Source of the DNA: Agaricus subrufescens | Taxonomy: Eukaryota > Basidiomycota > Agaricomycetes > Agaricales > Agaricaceae | Assembly: GCA_029945375.1 (NCBI GenBank) | Contig: CM057061.1 | Span: forward strand, 930,001-994,000 | Direction of reading: 5' to 3' | DNA: 64,000 nt | Shown: piece by piece, positions 23,401 to 36,100 of the stretch | Position numbering within the stretch: the first letter of the stretch is position 1 | How the letters are laid out: each line of letters begins with the position of its first letter | Notes under the pieces: generated by a model | What the model saw: only the letters and a program-made list of their open reading frames with translations | Told to the model about the DNA's origin: nothing | Databases searched by the model: none | Translations under genes and position numbers: made by a program

Positions 23401-26293
23401 ACTCTGAAAATTAATATAAAACTTAGTCGAAACACGATTCTATTGAACATAATACACTTACGCTTGTCGCTTAACCTCTTTTTTGGGTAAACTTTTCAAC
23501 AGCTCTGGGGAGACCACATCGTGCCATTCCCACTTCCCGGGCGTACCCTTACCCATAGCAGTCTGGAAGGTTTTCAACTGTGCAAAACTGTGCAAACTCT
23601 TGATGGTAGTAATAGCCTCTTTAAGGAATTCCGCGTCTGGATTCTCTTCCTCAGTCTTCTCGAGAATAGCTTCCAACAAGACAGGATATTTTTGTAAGTG
23701 ATCAGAGGGTCGGTTCAAGAAATGTTTGAGATCCAACCGAATGGGTTCGCCTTGCCGCCCCGTCTTCCTTGTACAATCCTATATCATTCATGAGTTGACT
23801 GGGAACGATATTGCCTTCATTGAAATGTACCTCAAGGAAATACTTGAAGGCTCCATTAGTCTCTAACTCTTCCTTCAATCTCTTCTCGGCAGCCATATGA
23901 TGCCCAATGTACGTTGGATAGGCCAGCCTGAACTCCACAGCAGCATTCAGAAAGATATCCCCAATTCTTTGGATGATCGGCCCCTGTTCTCTCTGCCGAA
24001 CGTAGAGTACCTCCAACAGTCGGCGATTGCATTCCCGCAGGTCAAGAATATTCCCAAAGACTTCATCAATGAAGTCCTCGACTCTACCGTCTTGCAATAC
24101 TGACGGTTTCGCAGCACGTAAGGGCTTGATAAACATAGTCTCAACTGTATCAAGATCGGTGATGTACTGCTCTTCTTTACCGATCAACTGGTGGATGATC
24201 CTTTGCAATAGCTATATCAATATTGTAATCACAAAATGATGGCCCACTTACGATTGTCGACTAATCTCATTCTCTGGCAACGCACTAAGCACCTGTGCGT
24301 CAATGCCTTTGGTCCATGAATCTTTCTCCTCAACAGGTGCTTCCACAACTGTAGAAACGACGCTCAAACCAGATCTCTGCCCGTGTTCCTAAACAAAACC
24401 TCAGCGAAAGATTAATCACCAAAAGTCAAGACTAACCCGTTTAGGACATGAGTATGAATAACAAGGAGGTCCTTCTGGCCCACTATCCGCACAACTCGGC
24501 GAATAGCAGCGTGTGAGCATCGTTACCACACCTGTGGGCAGTTCTTCCTTCTCAAATATGGCATCAGATCCACCTTCTTGCTCATCGTAAAACATGAAAA
24601 CATCTTCAACTCCGTCCTGCAAAATACGGCCTCCCCATTCAACTTCAAAGAAGAAAAGCTGATTTTGAAGGCTGCGCGCGACCTGCAGCGCGACACGCCG
24701 ATCATTGGTCGAAATACCATAGTTGATGGCCAGGTCACGTTGAATCAAGACTTGGATAGTAGACTGTAAGAGGATTTAGTTAACATGACAAAGAGAATAG
24801 AAGAGAACATGACTAATCCTTACCACAATATCTTTCCCTGTGAAGGCACGATGATACGGAATGCTCCCTTTGACATGAGTTCCCCTCGGAATTTTATCCC
24901 GTAACTGAACTGCAATATGTGAAAGTAGGAAATAATTGATAAATCGATCACCATCTTCTTCACCATCCTCCCAGTAATCCTCTGCAGCTTCCTGCACGTC
25001 AGGTGGGGGAGCAGAGGGGTCGAATTCTGCAAGTGTTTGCAGAGCATCACCTGCGCCTTGGACCTCACCATACGTTCGCTCCAGCATAGGAGAGACTGGA
25101 GAAATAAAGCCACGGTCCTCTTCAGGCGTGCGCAGGGGTATGTCCATACTGGAGCTCACATATGTCGAGGAACCCCCGACACTCAAAGTACGATTTCGGC
25201 TAAAAGATTGCTCAGGTTGCGGCAAATGAGAAGAACTTGCACTTCGGGCAGACAATGAATCACCATCTGATGTAATATGAGTCGATGCTACAGAGTATAT
25301 AACTTATATGACGCTCACATGGGGTTAGGGAAGAGGACCTTCCGAGCGACGCCATCTCGGGCTGAGGCATAGTGAAATCCTTGCCCGAAGAGCTAGGTGA
25401 CGTAACGAATGAACGTGAAGAAGAGTGGCCATAAGAAGGGACACGGTTTTGAACCGGTGACTGGGAATGGCTGTAGTGACGGCCGTCGTCGACCATTTTT
25501 ATATCATCACCAGGAGAGTCAACATTGACCTGGGGGGGATCCAAAGTGCTTTCCGAGCCTAAAGACATTTGTGAAACGAATGGATTTTGCCCTCGGATAA
25601 ATTCACCGTTTTCAAGGCTGTTGGCGACTTTCTCGGGTGGATAGGGACTGTGAACGTTGGGGCTAGGATAAGTCGGAGAGTGAAAGGGTGACGGCCGTTG
25701 TCCAGAGGGCAATCCAGGTAGAGGTGGTCGATTATACGAAGCAGCTACTGGTGAAGGTTGACCTGGAGCAATGGGAAGACGTCGGCCTGTCGATGGCACG
25801 GGAGCTCTTTTGGGCGATGTAGGTTGAAAAGCAGCATATGGGTCGAAGTAAGGCTCCGGGTCTGGCATCGGCATCGGCGGTGGTGTGGCTGGGAATTCGG
25901 TATTTGAAGATCCTGGTGTGGGCGGGAGTCTTCGCACTGCACCAGGACGAGAGAAGTTGGGAGGATCAGCGTTCTGAGACGAATCTTTTGGGTAATATGA
26001 GTTGGAAGTTGATGGCCGAGAGACTACAACGTACGGCTCAAGACGCTAGCTGGTGATGTAGGAGTGTGTTTCTCGTAACTATGATGCGAACGCGGGATGT
26101 GGGTATCTCCGTTTCTGCTGCCGTTGTGGGATGCATCGCCATAATCACCATAAGCATGGGTATAGCCTGAATTGTCATTCAAGGAGAGGGACGGGACTTC
26201 AGCATCAAACCCGGCGAGTACATCATTGTAGAGTTTCTGGAGATCTTCATCCACAGCTGACCGCGAGCTGGTTGCGGAGGGCGATAAAGGCAT
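20436..26293 (-). CDS. Rho guanine-nucleotide exchange factor: DEP - DH - DH - PH - CNH
   Basis: 1654 residues in 18 exons: 26293-26035, 25984-25319, 25266-24824, 24763-24437, 24388-24252, 24200-23831, 23778-23462, 23403-23340, 23286-22981, 22926-22657, 22590-22467, 22415-21936, 21888-21811, 21758-21673, 21622-21464, 21415-21189, 21138-21011, 20959-20436. A disordered Ser/Pro-rich N-terminus precedes a DEP domain (about 400-520; FTGKDIVSTIQVLI). Next is a DH domain (about 605-790; EEQYITDLDTVETMFIKPL ... DLKHFLNRP), then a second DH (about 838-1040; EMAYVKDLENIKLMYVDPL ... DMKNFINRP), a PH domain and a C-terminal CNH domain (GVWIGF, CAMLEEFSIFLVLADKSLFA). Fungal Rom/Tus1/Rgf proteins activate Rho1 for cell-wall and actin control at the plasma membrane. 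They are normally described with one DH, so the second is notable. Confidence 0.88.
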
Positions 26294-26877
26294 GACTTGA
26301 ACTGGGACCCAGGCACGGGTCGATAGGAGCCGGGGGAGGATTAGACGTTACGCACAGAAACAGATCCAACGCAAAGGAGATGGGAGAGGGAAAGAGACCG
26401 AAACGAAGGGGTCGGATGAAGAGAAGGAGGTCGTCGATGATTGTAAGCCGAGATCATTCGCTTCTCCCGTTATGGTCATTCATCCGCCCTAGCACCAGCC
26501 GCTCGCTGTCTAGAGCCCTGCATCCCGTAACTCCAGGACGATATTTCAGGATGCAGGCCAATTCCCGTGGATCCAAAACTCGCAGAGAATCGACTGGTAC
26601 TACTTAACGGGCAGCCCAAATGTGAGTACACCCATAGACCGGCGGCGATCATGGTCCGAGTCAGGGGATTATTTCCCCCCGAGCTAGCATTGCCCTGTTA
26701 CGGCCACTGCTGATACAAAGAATAAAATACAATCTCATTTCCAGCATCGGGCTAGCGGCACCGAATGGCCATTGACCTAATCTGCCACCAGGAAAGGCAT
26801 GAGAACCGAGAACATACAATCTGGCTTGGGATAACGTGACATCCTATACTTGCCACCGCACCTGCTCAGATATCACA
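26294..26877. promoter_or_regulatory. Divergent promoter region, RhoGEF / UBX genes
   Basis: 584 bp between divergent start codons. Presumably holds both promoters and 5' untranslated regions, perhaps with untranslated introns. No TATA box or coding segment I can defend. Confidence 0.45.
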
Positions 26878-28393
26878 ATGCCATCCGACAAAGATACTCT
26901 CCTCAGCATGGGCTTTGACCCTGCCCGGGTCGAATGTTCGAGCCTTCTCCTCATGCAACCCCTTCTACGCCCGCTGACCGAATTTCTATAACCACAGGGG
27001 CCGTAAAAGCGACCGCAGGAAGAGGTTTGCAGCCCGCAATGGATCACATTCTTGAGAACGAAGGCAACCCAGTCCCAGATCTAAGCTCCGTTTCTGCTGC
27101 AGCCACTAGTGCGCCTGCCCCGCAGCCCATGGACGAGGACGACCAAGATGACCTTGAGGCTCTCAGAGGTCTGGGGGTCAAGGGTGCTGCTGCGGCTGCT
27201 GCCGCCGCCGCGGCGACCGATGTCGAGGCCAAGGCATGTGCGATCGCAAGCCATAATCAGACACGTTACGATCGACTAACGACCTTCATAAATCTTACAG
27301 AGCATCAAATGCTCCCAATGCGGCAAGATTTTCAAAAATACCGCTTTGGCAAATTACCACGCAGAGAAAAGCGGCCATGATCAATTCGAAGAATCCACCG
27401 AAGAGGCAAGCGTATTGAATTACCGTCGGGCCCTACCCAATCGCTGATTCCATTTTGGCAGATCAAACCTCTAACGGAGGAAGAGAAAAAACAAAAGCTC
27501 GAGGAGCTCAGGCAAAAAATGGCTGCGAAACGCGCCGTCAAGGCCGATGAGGATGCCAAAGAAGCCAAAGCCAATGAGTTAATCAGGCGGAAAGCTGGCA
27601 AGGTGTGCACTCACAACACTTCTGCCTCCTTTTTTTTTTTTGCTAAATATCGAGCCAGGATATGAATCAATTAAGAGAAGAAATCCAAGCCAGAGAAGCC
27701 CAAAAGGAAGCTGAAGCGAAAAAACGAGGTGCTTGTGATCACAATCCTGCGTCGCTCTCGTATATTTAACTATCAAATTGTCAATCAGAAAAAGTCGAGG
27801 AAGCCCGTGCCAAAGCGGCCGTCAGGGCTCAAATCGAAGCAGACAAGAAGGCACGCGCGGAGAAGGCCGCGATGGAAAAGGCCTTGCGTGAAGGTCGCGC
27901 TCCGACAGGTCTTAACACCCCAGTGGATGTGCCGAAACCTGCCGCTGCTGCTTCCGCCGCCGCCGCCAGCACAGCTGGACGTGATTTCAAAGATACTCGG
28001 CTTCAGATCCGCATGTCTACTGGAGGTCCACCACTAACAACAACCTTACCCAGCGATGCTCGTAAGTCATGAAATGAAACTTGTGTTCTTAATTTCCTGT
28101 TCATTACCCATCATCAGCGCTTCAAGAAGTTGCCGAATATATTGCCAGCCAAAATCTCAGTGTCAATGTCGACACCGTCACCTTGGCGCAGCACTTCCCT
28201 CGGTATGCCCCTCAGTCTACGCCGAAGAGACAGTCACTTGAATTGACACCGTTAGGAAAACCTTCACACGTCAAGAATTTTCAAAATCTCTCCGGGACTT
28301 GGGCCTCACTCCTTCCGCAGTGAGTCAATCGAGATTTCACATTAATTCCTTCGATTTCTCATCCCCATATAGGTCCTCATTGCAACTCCATAA
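26878..28393 (+). CDS. UBA / C2H2 / UBX-domain p97 (Cdc48) adaptor
   Basis: About 350 residues. Exons 26878-26935, 26998-27233, 27301-27405, 27462-27602, 27659-27728, 27789-28061, 28118-28202, 28256-28319 and 28373-28393 sum to 351 codons. A UBA domain (MGFDPARVEWAVKAT, GLQPAMDHILENE) is followed by an Ala-rich linker and a C2H2 finger (CSQCGKIFKNTALANYHAEK). A charged coiled coil (EEEKKQKLEELRQKMAAKR) leads to a C-terminal UBX domain (DTRLQIRMSTGGPPLTTTLP ... FTRQEFSKSLRDLGL). The layout matches UBXN1/SAKS1-type Cdc48 adaptors, which bind ubiquitinated substrates. Two introns appear to use GC donors, at 27234 (no in-phase GT alternative) and 27406 (a GT donor at 27412 would also keep phase and add two residues). 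Confidence 0.85.
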
Positions 28394-28633
28394 TCTGATA
28401 TGTAATCAAGCTAATTATCAATCATGTACTCTTAATCTCATGCAAACAAGGAAGGTTGTCCCCATTCGATGAAAATTTTACTGTTGTTCCTCGGTCGTAA
28501 GTCGACCGGAAATTCTCGTCGACTCCCCCGATGATTTCCCCTACCAAATCCGAAATACGGGGCCTATTGTAGCCTCATAATCTAAATATCCAGACATGTA
28601 TGTACTTTTGAACATCTCATCAAACGAAAATAT

Positions 28634-30351
28634 CTATGCATACTCCAGAATCGTGATTCTTCCATCCACATGCCCAATTGCCATTCTACCTTCCTCTTCC
28701 TGCAAGGCGACTCTAGTCCAGTCGTCCAGTTCATTTACCCTAAAGACTGATGTATTTCGATCTATCTCGCCGGCCTCTCCCCCCTTAGGTATCCTCGTGC
28801 CCGCGAGCCTCTGGCCAAAATCACTATGACCAAAATAATCTTCCGTGTGACTATCACAATAGATTATCGTCCCATAGGAACCAACAGCCATGTCATATGT
28901 CGCCATAAGCCGGATAGGCGAGCCGATTGCTTGCACGTTGGTCAGGGGAAAGGCATAAGGAATATTCGATTTGCTCGCGGGTAATTTTGGATCAAAATTA
29001 GCGTTAGGATAGAGCATAAAGCGGTGTATCATATTGACCGGCTGAATGTCAAGACACTTGTATGTTAGTCAATTTGAAAGATTATAACTTGAAGTTATTT
29101 CTTACCCATGGATGGATGCTCCCGTACCGTATCACAATTTGCACAGGTTTGACAGTGTAATTCGAGTTACTTGCCAGAGAAGCAAGGATTATTGAATCAA
29201 CTTTCCAAGGCCATATATACCGCTCAATAGGTTCGATTTGAACGTTGCGGCCTATGGAAGCAGGAAGTCGATACAGCTCCACAGTCTTGGCCCTAGCTAG
29301 GATAACCCAATCATCCTCCACTAGAACATCCAAAATTCTCTCGAGCTATCAAAAAACAAACAGCATCACCAATCAAGTCAGCGAAAATGAACCAGAAGAA
29401 GTACATTAAAATTTTGACCATACCTGTGCATTCCAATCTGGATCAATCAACTGTACCCGATTTTGTGGTGTTTCAAAATGGTACAGGAAACATCGCCCCA
29501 CATCATCCTGCGTCAATACCAAATCCCCGAGTAACATCAAAGTCCCTACAGCCCTGTCTTCTAGGTTCGCAATATTGACACAAGCCTGTGCAGGGCTTCT
29601 CCTCGAAATGAGATCATCACCACCACTCGCCCTCATCCTATTTGATTCGCTCCCTCCCACTCCACCTTCAACATCAACATCGATCAAACATATCCTGATA
29701 GGGACGGTTGGGCATGTTAAAGCCCCGAGGCAACACGATGGAAAGAATCCAACGCACTCTGGAGTCTTTACCGCAACTACCGCTCGGCCTGTCTCCTGCT
29801 TATTAAACGCCATGCCAGCAAAATGATGAAGAATGCGTCGAGCAACGCATACAGGGGGGTTGGATCTCAGGTCCCAACATTGGAAGGTAAATGCCCGCAT
29901 GCCAGAGTGCCGTGTCATGCTCATAGAAAAGAGCCAGCTTTCGCCACCGCGGGAAAGAAATTTCAATGCAATTATACGAGAGTCTGGGATAGCACTGAAT
30001 TCGATATGTCGAGTCGGTTTAGGTGTCGTTGCCCCTGATAGCCAGTTGTGTTTGTACCTCTCGGCTTTAAGTGTGAGTGCCTCTAGTTCCTGAGCGTCAA
30101 GATTGCCTAGGCGTCGGCCATGGAGTCCAGGAACAGGGAGATTATGACGAAGGAAATGTCGTTGGATATAAAGATACCAGAGTGCCCGAGATTTCGTTAT
30201 GAGTCGATATTCTCTGCAGACCTAATAAGCGCTAAGTATCACCACCGCGGCGAGTAGACAGTCGGCTGCTTACCAGCCTCACTCGGAGTATGTCCGGTAT
30301 GGTAAGGTGCGAAAGTATGATAGGGAGAATATCGAGCGGAAGGGAAGCCAT
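28634..30351 (-). CDS. F-box protein
   Basis: 507 residues from exons 30351-30274, 30221-29424, 29345-29106 and 29041-28634 (508 codons). The N-terminus MASLPLDILPIILSHLTIPD is a clear F-box start: L-P-x-D-I-L, then hydrophobic helices and VRLVCREYRLIT across the first splice. The rest is a long beta-rich region without a named domain. It has WD-like blades such as AFTFQCWDLR, AVVAVKTPECVGFF, MATYDMAVGSYGTIIYCDS and MAIGHVDGRITILEY. Agaricomycetes carry many such F-box proteins; most are thought to be substrate receptors of SCF ubiquitin ligases. The target is unknown. It converges on the UBX gene with 240 bp between their ends. Confidence 0.82.
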
Positions 30352-33113
30352 GCCTCACCGACGACAAAAAATCAAACAGAGAGTAGTGGGGAAACCGTCC
30401 TGTGCCGGGTGGTTAAATAGCATCATATCGTGTCCCTTGCCCAACTACGTCGATCGCCTTTGTCACGATGACCCTCCCGATCGTACTAGTAGTTCCAGAA
30501 ATAAGCACACACCCATGATGATTGAGTAAGTAAGAATGCGTCTCTCAGGCGACAGCAGTTGTCCTGAATGTGAACGAGAAGATCTAAACCCGCTTGATTT
30601 GGTCGCTATATCCTCAAACTCGGAGCTTGTTGCACCACGGTACGTTCCTTGGCACCCATCGTTTTATTTACTCAGAACGCCCATTTCCGAAGTGTGTCAG
30701 GTCGTAGCACGAAATGAGCGGATATTTTATGCAGTAATGTCAAATTATCCAGATCCGGGATAGTTCTGTACCTGGATGCTTCGACAAAATCGCACCTTCC
30801 ATATATCGTCAGTATCCGGCCGACATACGGAAACCAATTCGTTTTTGTTCTCCGAAAGTGAATAGTATCAGTGACATAAATAGTACTGAGTGAAGTCTCC
30901 AATGACTCGGAGACACCTGAACCTTTATATCCGACAGGATTTGCTACGCACCGGGCCCAGACAGGATGCAAAATTTTCGATAATTTTCAATAGAAGCAAG
31001 AAACACTCCTCATTCATTGATGTTTACGGTATTCGGGATTTGGCGCCGAATAAGAGTCCTGGTTCCTCAAGAAATTTAGGAACCGAATAGAAGACTAATC
31101 TCGGGAGCGGGGGTGCGGAAGAGTTTTTCGATCTAGTTTTGATGTCATATCGGAATAGCGATTCGGTCGTACGTATTTTAACTTCCCGCATGTCTTGCTT
31201 CCATTCACTCCCACTAATCGCTAGCACTCTCAAGGAGGATGATACGGTGTTTGGAGGATGCGGACGTCCAAAGTCACTCTATGGCTTCGGAGAAGTGCAT
31301 ATGCCGACAGAGAAATGATGAGAATTTGAAGAAAGACACATACGTGGGCTTGGACGTCCGGCTTGTGGGGTTTTCTGGGAGTCTAGGAGCCCAATATCGC
31401 AACCCGTACTTTTGCGATCAAATCGCTATTGGAAGCCATCAAGGTTTCCGGAGGTATCTACTTTTAACTGCCTTACGGAGATACGCGAAGGTCTCAGCGC
31501 ATGTTTGCGTTCTCGAGGTTTCTCTAAGATCTCCTGACTCCCCACATAACGTGGTTTCTCTTTAATCGTACTCGTGGTCCTTTCTGAGAAGTCAAAGATT
31601 TCAATAGAACACTTCCAGTTCCCAGTCTGTCTCCACGGAGGAAGGGTTTCATTCACAAACCCTCAGCCATTTATAGAAGCACGAGATAAAAATAACCTCA
31701 GCCACTCAGCGACGCCAGCGTTCTAACGTACTTCTGGCGCTGGGCATATACTCGTAATCCGTAAGGCCATATGGAATCGAAAAAAAATAAAGAAATAAAC
31801 GAAGAAAAAAGTTACCAACCCGAGGCAACCGAACTTGTAACCCTTAAACTACTCCCGATCAGATATGACTGTTCGATATAGCCCCAAAGGCTTTTCAAGT
31901 GGGTTAGCCTCAAAGACCACGATTGTCAAGGATTCTACAAGTCAGCATCTATGGACACAAAATGGCTGCACTATTCTAGGCCTACAGTGAAATTCAGACC
32001 CCTGAACTTTTTGAACCATAATGATCTTCAACAAATCTCAGATATATATCAGACCACAATTTCGGCTCGAGTGTACAAACACGTATGTATTCAGGCGATT
32101 TTTTTCAACCTGAGTAGGGATGTACATTATAATCTCGGGTAAGCCCTAGTTGATGTGGACGGCGCACCTATGACCCATACCCATACATACACATTGTCCT
32201 GCAATAGCTGTAGGCCCTGAAGTCCTCCCGTTGAGGCCGGATCTCAGCCTAGGTCTGTATTCAAATCTGAATCTTCGAAATTTAGGTTATTTGTGGCGTG
32301 TAACGAATAAGTTTTGCATACTTTGAACGCCGACTAGCCATCAATAAACTTGTGTTTACCGTCGGTGCGAGTCTGTTAAGCTCTGGCTTGCAAAGACTTG
32401 CCATTATCTAATACAGGCCCGACAAAGTAAACTTGACCTCAGCCTATCCGCTTAAAGAAGGGCATTATCAAAATCGGATGACATTTTCATTTTTCCACAC
32501 CCTTTCTTTTAAATGCCACCGAGACATGTGGCGTCGTTTAGCATTACTGAAAACGAGTACAGGAATGTTACGGTCGAGTTGTGGCAATCGGATTAATCGC
32601 TAGACGGCCTTGAAGTACTTGGTTAGTATCTTGAAGCATATGGCAACCGCTTTAATTGGGCCATGCAAGCTATCTACTAGTCCACTAATCGGTCTGGTAA
32701 CTGATGCACTAAGAGTGACACACTGTCCAGCCATCCGCTAGTATGTGTGCTTCGAGCTTCAGGTTGACTGACGGTGTACGTTGAACGGAGGAAGGTGGGA
32801 AGACTCTTGAAATCATATGAGCCCTGACAAATCCCCAAACAGCGAATTTGATAATGACGTCTTTGTCTCCTCTCCTGTTAGTATCAGATAAAAACAGAAG
32901 ACGGTTCCACACAGGTCCTATTTGTTAAACGTGCGAACTTGTCGAGTCGGCTGGAAAGGAGCCTGGGTTCCGCACAAAAACAAAAATCGATCGCCAGCGC
33001 GGTATCCATGATGTCACTAATACAACAACCAAATACAACAGTACAATTCTCAAAGACCTGGCAAATTAGTCCATTATTACAGCTATACCATAAATCCCAG
33101 GAGAAAAAAAAAC
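30352..33113. other. Gene-free tract (2.8 kb)
   Basis: No ORF over about 110 codons, no family-like peptide in six frames, no tRNA and no terminal repeats that I can see. The longest frames (for example 31239-31565 +) are low-complexity chance ORFs. It lies upstream of the F-box gene and downstream of the Bir1 gene. It may be decayed transposon or pseudogene sequence, or long non-coding promoter sequence. Confidence 0.5.
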
Positions 33114-36100
33114 TCATAGTCCTTCAATAACCTTCCTCACCTCCTCCGCCCTCTTCCTAAACCTAACCAACTCTCTCTCTCCATCCCTCTTAAACTTATC
33201 AAACTCGACCTCCATCTGGTACCGTATCCATTCTTCCACAGTCATATCCAATTCCGCATCAGAAAGTGTAACGAACGGCGTAAACGGAAGTTTCGATAGG
33301 AAGGGTACGAATGTAGACGGAGAATCTTCTCGTTGAGGGTCTTTCGATTCTTGCGGCGGTAGAGGCTGTGGTTGTCGCCGTTGTGGTGTTGATGGCAGCT
33401 GTGGTAGGGATTCAACATTCGTTGTGCTTGTGGTGGCAGTGCTAGGAACGGGTGCGCGTGCAGGAGAGGTCGCGCGGAGAGGTGCGGGAATAAAGTTAGT
33501 AAAAGGCATCCTTGGTGTCTTCACTTCCGACTCATACACCTCTTCCACCTCAAACTGGGTCCTAGGAAGCATAATCGTATCCTCGACATCGATCGGCTCC
33601 AATTCCGGCGTCTTGAACCTCATTTGTTCTTGTCGGGGATCCGTCTTCACCACAAGTCTAGGAGCGAAAGATATATGTTCAGGCTCTGATGAATCAGGTA
33701 TATCCATTTCGACATCGGCATCCATATCAGATGATGTCTGAGCTTTCGTCGTAGTAGTTTCGGCTATTAAACTCTCTTGAACTTCATCTTCTGACAGTGG
33801 ATCTTGTTCTGGTTCCAAATCCAGTTTCAACACCGGTGGCTTCGATTTCAGTTTGGGTGAGGATCTCCGGTCACGTTCGGAAGTAGCTGTAGAGGTGGAC
33901 TTTTTGTGTATATGAATATTTTCCATCTCGACATCTTGTCCAGGTTCGGATTCCGGCTCGGGTTCCGTCGTAGGACGTTTTGATTTTGATTTCAACGAGA
34001 ACATCCGGTCATTCTCACTAGAGGCGGCGGCAGATGTGGATTCCTTATTTATACGAATGTTCTCCATATCAACGTCCTCCTCCACCACCGACGGCTTTGC
34101 CGCTGCCTTGGGCTTGATTCGTGCTTTCAATGCTTTTGGTTGTGGTGACGGCGTTCGTTCTCTCTCTACTTCTTCCTCGGCTTCTTCGTTCGACTGTTCG
34201 TTCACTTTAACCACCTTCAGTTTCGGCTCTACCTTCAGTCTCGGCTTCGCCTTGACAGCGGCTGGCTTTACTTGTTTCTTTAGTGGTTCCGGCCGCGGTG
34301 ACGACATTCGTTCCTCTTCATCCTCTCCTTCATCCTCGCTGGATTCCACCACTTTCGGTGTTGGTTTTGTCTTCACGGTATTCGACTTCCCTTGTTTCTT
34401 GGGGGGTACTGACTGTGCTGATACTGTTTGTTCTCTTTCACTCTCATCCTCCTCTCCTTCGCTCGACTCCACCATTCTAGTTTTGGATTTCGTTTTGGCA
34501 GCGGCCGACTTTTTGGGAGGTACAATGACCTCCTCACCCTCATCTTCCTCATCCATTGAATCACCGTGTTTAACAGCTCTTGAACCCGACGATTGAACCT
34601 TCTTCCCCTTCAGATTTTGCTTCTTCGGCATGACGAGCTCCTCCACTTCATTCAGCGACTCCCTCTTTGATTCGCCAGTCCGCTTGGTAGAACCCTTTGC
34701 TTTCCCTCTCAAATCCCTCTTCGGTACAACGAGCTCCTCCACTTCATTTAACGATTCCTTCTTTGTTTCTTCAACCCGTTGAGGTTTTCCTTTCTCCTTT
34801 CCTCTCAAATTCTTCTTCGGTATCACCAATTCCTCTACTTCGTTAATTGATTCTTTCTTTGATCGTCGTTCCTCCCGTTTCGTGGTCTCTTTCTTTGTCT
34901 TGGACTTGTTAGAGACAGGGGCCCTCGCCGTTTCTTCCTCCTCTTCCTCCTCTTCCTCCTCCTGGTTGGTACCAGCCTCAAGCTCTGGTTCGGGCTCGGG
35001 CTCGTGATCCTGTTCTGGGGCGGTCTCATATGCGTCTGTAGGAGGTGAATTCGTGGATTTGGTTGACCTTGACTTTGATTTTGACAATGTCCCTTTTTTA
35101 GATGATTTTCCAGTGGCCCGTGATTTTACTTCTACTTCCTCTTCTGTATCTGGAGATGCGGTGGTAGCAGCAGATTTAGACGACGATGCGATTTTCTTTG
35201 ATACTGATCGCCCAGGCGCCTTTCGTTTGTCTTCCTGTTCCTCTTCTTCGGTCTCTATAGATGCTACAGTAGTCATAGTACTACGAACGCGCGAGCTTTT
35301 GGAAGAAGTTTTCCTGGAAGTGCTGGTAGATCTCGTTATCGTCGTGATAGGAATATCCTCTGAATCTTCCTCGACAGCAATAGCTGATTTCTTCGATTTT
35401 TTAGACACAGCCTGATCGTCTTGCCGTCTATATGCATCATCCTCAAATTCATCTTGTGCTTCTTCCTCAGATTCTTCTTTGACGGAAGGAACTTTCCTAA
35501 CACGTGAAGAGGGTTTTCTTGAAGTTGATCTGCTTGATGACTTGGAGGGTGGTTTGCTTGTTTTTTTCGACTTTTGTTCTCCAGCAGCTACTCCTTCTTC
35601 CTCAAGGTCGCTATTAGGGATGACACTTTTCTTTGACGTTCTAGACGTCCTTGACGAAGCACGTTTGGTAGCGGTGGGAGGTTCGTCGTGATCCTCATCA
35701 TCACTGTTAGCAGCGACAACACTCTTCTTTGGTGCTTTCGAAATTTTACGTTTTGTCGTAGGAACCTTTGCTGGAGGGGCAAGTGGTTCGATGGTATCCT
35801 CAATAATGTCCTGCATAGTTGATCGAGCACGGCCTCTTGTTGTAGTACTACGCGTGGATGCGATGGATGGTTGAGAATTTAGTTTCGAAGATGTGGACCG
35901 CTGCTTAACGCTCGCAGCTGGGTTTGAGGATCCGGAGAAGAATGCACACGAACCCTCGCGTTTTTGGTGTTCCTCTCTGTGAGGAATGAGTTTCATTCGA
36001 ATTCAAATACATTACAGAAGGCACATACAACGGGTCATCGTCGGCATCCCATGAGCTGAGAGATATTCCGCAATAGAGACATGTCGCAAGATCATCATCA

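Noticed and set aside
30352..33113. Transposon or retroelement remnant
   Set aside because: No reverse transcriptase, integrase or transposase-like peptide and no terminal repeats visible. Cannot be supported without repeat masking.
34036..34596. 186-codon plus-strand ORF and several neighbours across 33.4-35.7 kb
   Set aside because: Antisense to the Bir1 tail. The Ser/Thr-rich translation mirrors its Glu/Lys-rich repeats.
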